Shown: positions 61,760 through 64,000 of the stretch, in pieces
Position numbering within the stretch: the stretch's first letter is position 1
How the letters are laid out: each line of letters starts with the position of its first letter
DNA from: Dasania phycosphaerae
GTDB taxonomy: Bacteria > Pseudomonadota > Gammaproteobacteria > Pseudomonadales > Dasaniaceae
Length of the DNA: 64,000 nt
Reading direction: 5' to 3'
Assembly (NCBI RefSeq): GCF_026891035.1
Contig: NZ_JAPTGG010000006.1
Location: forward strand, 124,001-188,000
Program-made: the position numbers and the translations under genes
The notes under the pieces: generated by a model
The model's database searches: none
What the model saw: only the letters and a program-made list of their open reading frames with translations
What the model was told of the DNA's origin: nothing

Positions 61760-63871
61760 TTAAAAGGCGCGATGATAGCCGATGCTATAGCTGCGGCCCA
61801 AGCCTTTAAAGTTACGCTCATCGTTACCGACGGTTTGCGAGTAGTAACTAAAGTAATCTTCATTAGTTAGATTTTGCACACCTAGGGTAAAGGTGCCTAA
61901 CGATGACTCTAGGTTGGCACTGAGATCAGCGGTGGTGTAGCCCTTAAACTTGGCATAGCTAACCCCATCCAAATCTTTAAAGTTACGGTTATACAGGTGA
62001 TTGATTTGCAAGCGGGTGCTAAGGGCGGCGCTCCAGTTTCTGTCCCAGCTTAGGTTGAGGCGGTTGGGGGCAATATTGGCACCGTCCAAGTCGGTATCGA
62101 CGCTGCCGCTTTCATCGGAATCGTACTCACCCTCGGTGTAGGCATAACGCAGGCCTAGGGTATCTGCTTGAGTGGCAAACCATTGTACGCGTGTTTCTAC
62201 ACCATTCACCTCTGTGCGCTCGCGTTTAATCAGGTACTGACCATCGGCGTTAAGCTGCAAGCGTTGGCCAAAATCGGACTCCGACTGGTAGTAGGTAATC
62301 TGGGCGGTAATAGATTGATTGCCATATTCCAGCCCGGCTTCTCTGCTTTGTGCCACTATGGGCTCTAGCTCTAAAAAGCTGTCAACCTGTTGGCCGGCCT
62401 CGCTAATACCGCGCAATACTCGGCCTACATCGGGCATAGAAAAACCTTCGGAGTAATTGCCAAACACGCGCCAGTTATCATTGAGGCTGTACTTAGCCCC
62501 TAGGTTGTATAGCGTTTCGGAAAATTCAGGGTTACCACCTTGTACCGACTGGCTGCCGTAGCTAAACAGGGTGGTGAAATCATCTACTTTAAGCTCAGAT
62601 TTTTCGTGACGTATGCCTGCGGTCACGGTTAATTGTTCTATGCCGGTAAATTCCATTTGCAGGTAAGGGGCATAGTTTTTGTATTCGGTATCGGGTACCC
62701 ACTTGCGGCCGGTTTGCACTAGTTGCTGGTAGGTGGTGTCGCTAAAAAAGTCTACGCCGTAAACTAGGTTAATAGGCAGGCCGGCGAGTTGGTCTTTAAT
62801 CGCGGTAATTTTTAAACCGTATTTTTCTGAATTATTTTGTGATTGATCAAAAATATCGCTGCCGTAGGCTGGGTCTTGAAAGCTTGCGAATACGCCGCCG
62901 CCGTAAGTACCGGCAAAGTCTTGGCTAAAGGCTTGCACCCGCAGTTGATGCCCCAGTATATTTTCGTTGCTGTAATTAAGGCTGAGCAAGGTTACTTTAT
63001 TGCTGGTTGAGTCACCCTCCATTTTTTGTTCTATAGCCGTGGTGGCTATGCCATTAGTAACGCTGCCCGCTACGGAGGTCCAGTCATTATTACCGGCAAC
63101 TTTATAGCGGTTGGCGGTGAACTCTAAACGTTGCTCATCCCAGTTGTAGCCGATTTTGATAAAGGCATTATGGGTTTCGGAGTCCATGGTGTCGCCTTGG
63201 GTGTTGTCAAAACCTATGATGTTGTCGTTGGCATCATAGGCTAAACCCTGGTTGCGATAACCCAAGCTGGCGATCATATCCACATCGCCCGCGCTGCCAG
63301 AAAAACCGTAGTTAAGGCCGTAGCCCAGGCTGTCGCTAATATCTTCTTCTTGAAAATAGCTTTCTACCCGTATGCTTTGTTGTAGCTCTTGAGTGGGCTT
63401 TTTGGTGATTAGGTTAATAATGCCGCCCGAAGCCCCCAGACCGTGTATGGCATTGGCCCCGTGTATCACCTCTACCCGCTCGATGACGGAAGGGTCTATG
63501 GTGTGGCCATCGCGGCCGCCATCGCGCAGGGGGTTGGATTGTGGCACGCCGTCCACCATGTACAGCGGGCTGCGGCCGCGCAGGGTTTCACCGGCGCTGG
63601 TCAATTTTTGGCGGCTGGGGGTAAAGCTGGGGATCAAATTGCCCAGCACGGTAGAGAGGTCATTGTTTACCGCCAGCTGCTGGTTTAAATCCGCTTGGTT
63701 AATGATGGTAACGGTATTGGGTATGGTGCTTAAGGGCTTAGCGGTACGGCTGGCAGTCACCACCATTTCTTCCACACGTTCGTTGCCTGCTGCACTGGCA
63801 AAGGGGGCGGCAAGGGGAGTGGTAAAAGATAGGATCAGCGCTGTAGTGGGTAGGCCGGCTGGGTGGCGCAT
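61760..63871 (-). CDS. TonB-dependent siderophore-type receptor
   Basis: A 703-residue outer-membrane receptor with a signal peptide (about 1-27, ending ASAAG), a TonB-box region (VEEMVVTASRTAKPLS), a plug (SPLYMVDGVPQSNPLRDGGR, VIERVEVIHGANAIHGLGAS) and a barrel ending in aromatic IGYHRAF. The plug signature and the adjoining PepSY gene indicate iron-siderophore uptake. The ATG at 63871 is preferred, with GAGA upstream; a longer frame reaching 63949 would place the Fur box inside the gene. The siderophore is unknown. Confidence 0.9.
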   Translation of the reverse strand: MRHPAGLPTTALILSFTTPLAAPFASAAGNERVEEMVVTASRTAKPLSTIPNTVTIINQADLNQQLAVNNDLSTVLGNLIPSFTPSRQKLTSAGETLRGRSPLYMVDGVPQSNPLRDGGRDGHTIDPSVIERVEVIHGANAIHGLGASGGIINLITKKPTQELQQSIRVESYFQEEDISDSLGYGLNYGFSGSAGDVDMIASLGYRNQGLAYDANDNIIGFDNTQGDTMDSETHNAFIKIGYNWDEQRLEFTANRYKVAGNNDWTSVAGSVTNGIATTAIEQKMEGDSTSNKVTLLSLNYSNENILGHQLRVQAFSQDFAGTYGGGVFASFQDPAYGSDIFDQSQNNSEKYGLKITAIKDQLAGLPINLVYGVDFFSDTTYQQLVQTGRKWVPDTEYKNYAPYLQMEFTGIEQLTVTAGIRHEKSELKVDDFTTLFSYGSQSVQGGNPEFSETLYNLGAKYSLNDNWRVFGNYSEGFSMPDVGRVLRGISEAGQQVDSFLELEPIVAQSREAGLEYGNQSITAQITYYQSESDFGQRLQLNADGQYLIKRERTEVNGVETRVQWFATQADTLGLRYAYTEGEYDSDESGSVDTDLDGANIAPNRLNLSWDRNWSAALSTRLQINHLYNRNFKDLDGVSYAKFKGYTTADLSANLESSLGTFTLGVQNLTNEDYFSYYSQTVGNDERNFKGLGRSYSIGYHRAF

Positions 63872-63931
63872 AGCAAGTTCTCTTTGGTCTGGTTGAGTAT
63901 GATGAGGTTCAAAGGTCTGCATGGTAATGCT

Positions 63932-63950
63932 AATGATAATGATTATCAAT
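63932..63950 (-). promoter_or_regulatory. Fur box before the siderophore receptor gene
   Basis: On the minus strand ATTGATAATCATTATCATT, three overlapping GATAAT-type hexamers close to the Fur consensus. It predicts iron repression of the receptor and PepSY genes. Confidence 0.8.
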
Positions 63951-64000
63951 AGTGTTGTTGCTGTAGCTTGTTGTTTTATAGTGGTTTTGGGTGGGCGAAG

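Noticed and set aside
63872..63949. Longer N-terminus for the siderophore receptor
   Set aside because: It would begin with a run of isoleucines encoded by the Fur box itself, ahead of a normal signal peptide.

Overview
The window reads as a chromosomal segment of a Gram-negative gammaproteobacterium, most likely marine and of the Cellvibrionales or a relative. The pointers are the Pseudomonas-like order gltA (divergent)/sdhCDAB/sucAB-lpd/sucCD, the phoBR-pst-phoU cluster with long PstC and PstA forms, rmf and rlmKL near pyrD, two TonB-dependent receptors, and a PA2778/PA2779-type pair. The genus call is inference. No rRNA, tRNA, CRISPR array, prophage or transposase was seen.

Layout. 1-2000: the 3' end of an FAD-dependent oxidoreductase gene, a terminator, and a two-gene Xre/RES toxin-antitoxin operon. 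2104-9180 (minus): a tightly overlapped moxR-DUF58-DUF4381-batA-batB/C-batD operon; the batB/C linker is built of three hexanucleotide microsatellites. 9514-10725: nhaA. 10819-18089: a transport and CoA-activation locus (alpha/beta hydrolase, AMP-forming acyl-CoA ligase, TonB-dependent receptor, sodium:solute symporter) with a divergent TetR regulator. The 16-bp palindrome TTCAACACTTGTTGAA fills the 17-bp spacer of both the receptor and the symporter promoter. 18186-23295: DUF2835, pyrD, a class I glutamine amidotransferase, rmf (minus) and rlmKL. 23363-24858: a lone lipoprotein gene between two ~320-bp inverted repeats that contain a hairpin conserved in structure but not in sequence. 24926-27175: a YgiQ-type radical SAM gene. 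27364-37279: the phosphate regulon (phoB, phoR, pstS, an unrelated binding-protein gene, pstC, pstA, pstB, phoU) with Pho boxes before phoB, pstS and pstC. 37338-37441: a structured intergenic repeat. 37489-38763: cinA. 38874-52113: citrate synthase and the TCA cluster. 52248-64000: an HD-GYP phosphodiesterase, a LapA-like membrane protein, a YebC-family regulator, a spermidine-synthase-like protein, a DUF885 lipoprotein, an MFS transporter, a C39-like peptidase/TPR lipoprotein with its PA2779-like partner, dispersed repeats, and a Fur-box-preceded siderophore receptor with a PepSY membrane protein.

How the parts work together. The central block couples phosphate sensing (PhoR/PhoB/PhoU) to high-affinity phosphate uptake (PstSCAB). 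The TCA block encodes citrate synthase, succinate dehydrogenase, 2-oxoglutarate dehydrogenase and succinyl-CoA synthetase. The TetR locus looks like a complete route for one organic ligand: outer-membrane entry, sodium-coupled import, possible ester cleavage and CoA activation. The least described items are that TetR locus with its operator-in-spacer design, the inverted-repeat cassette, and the extra binding protein inside the pst cluster.
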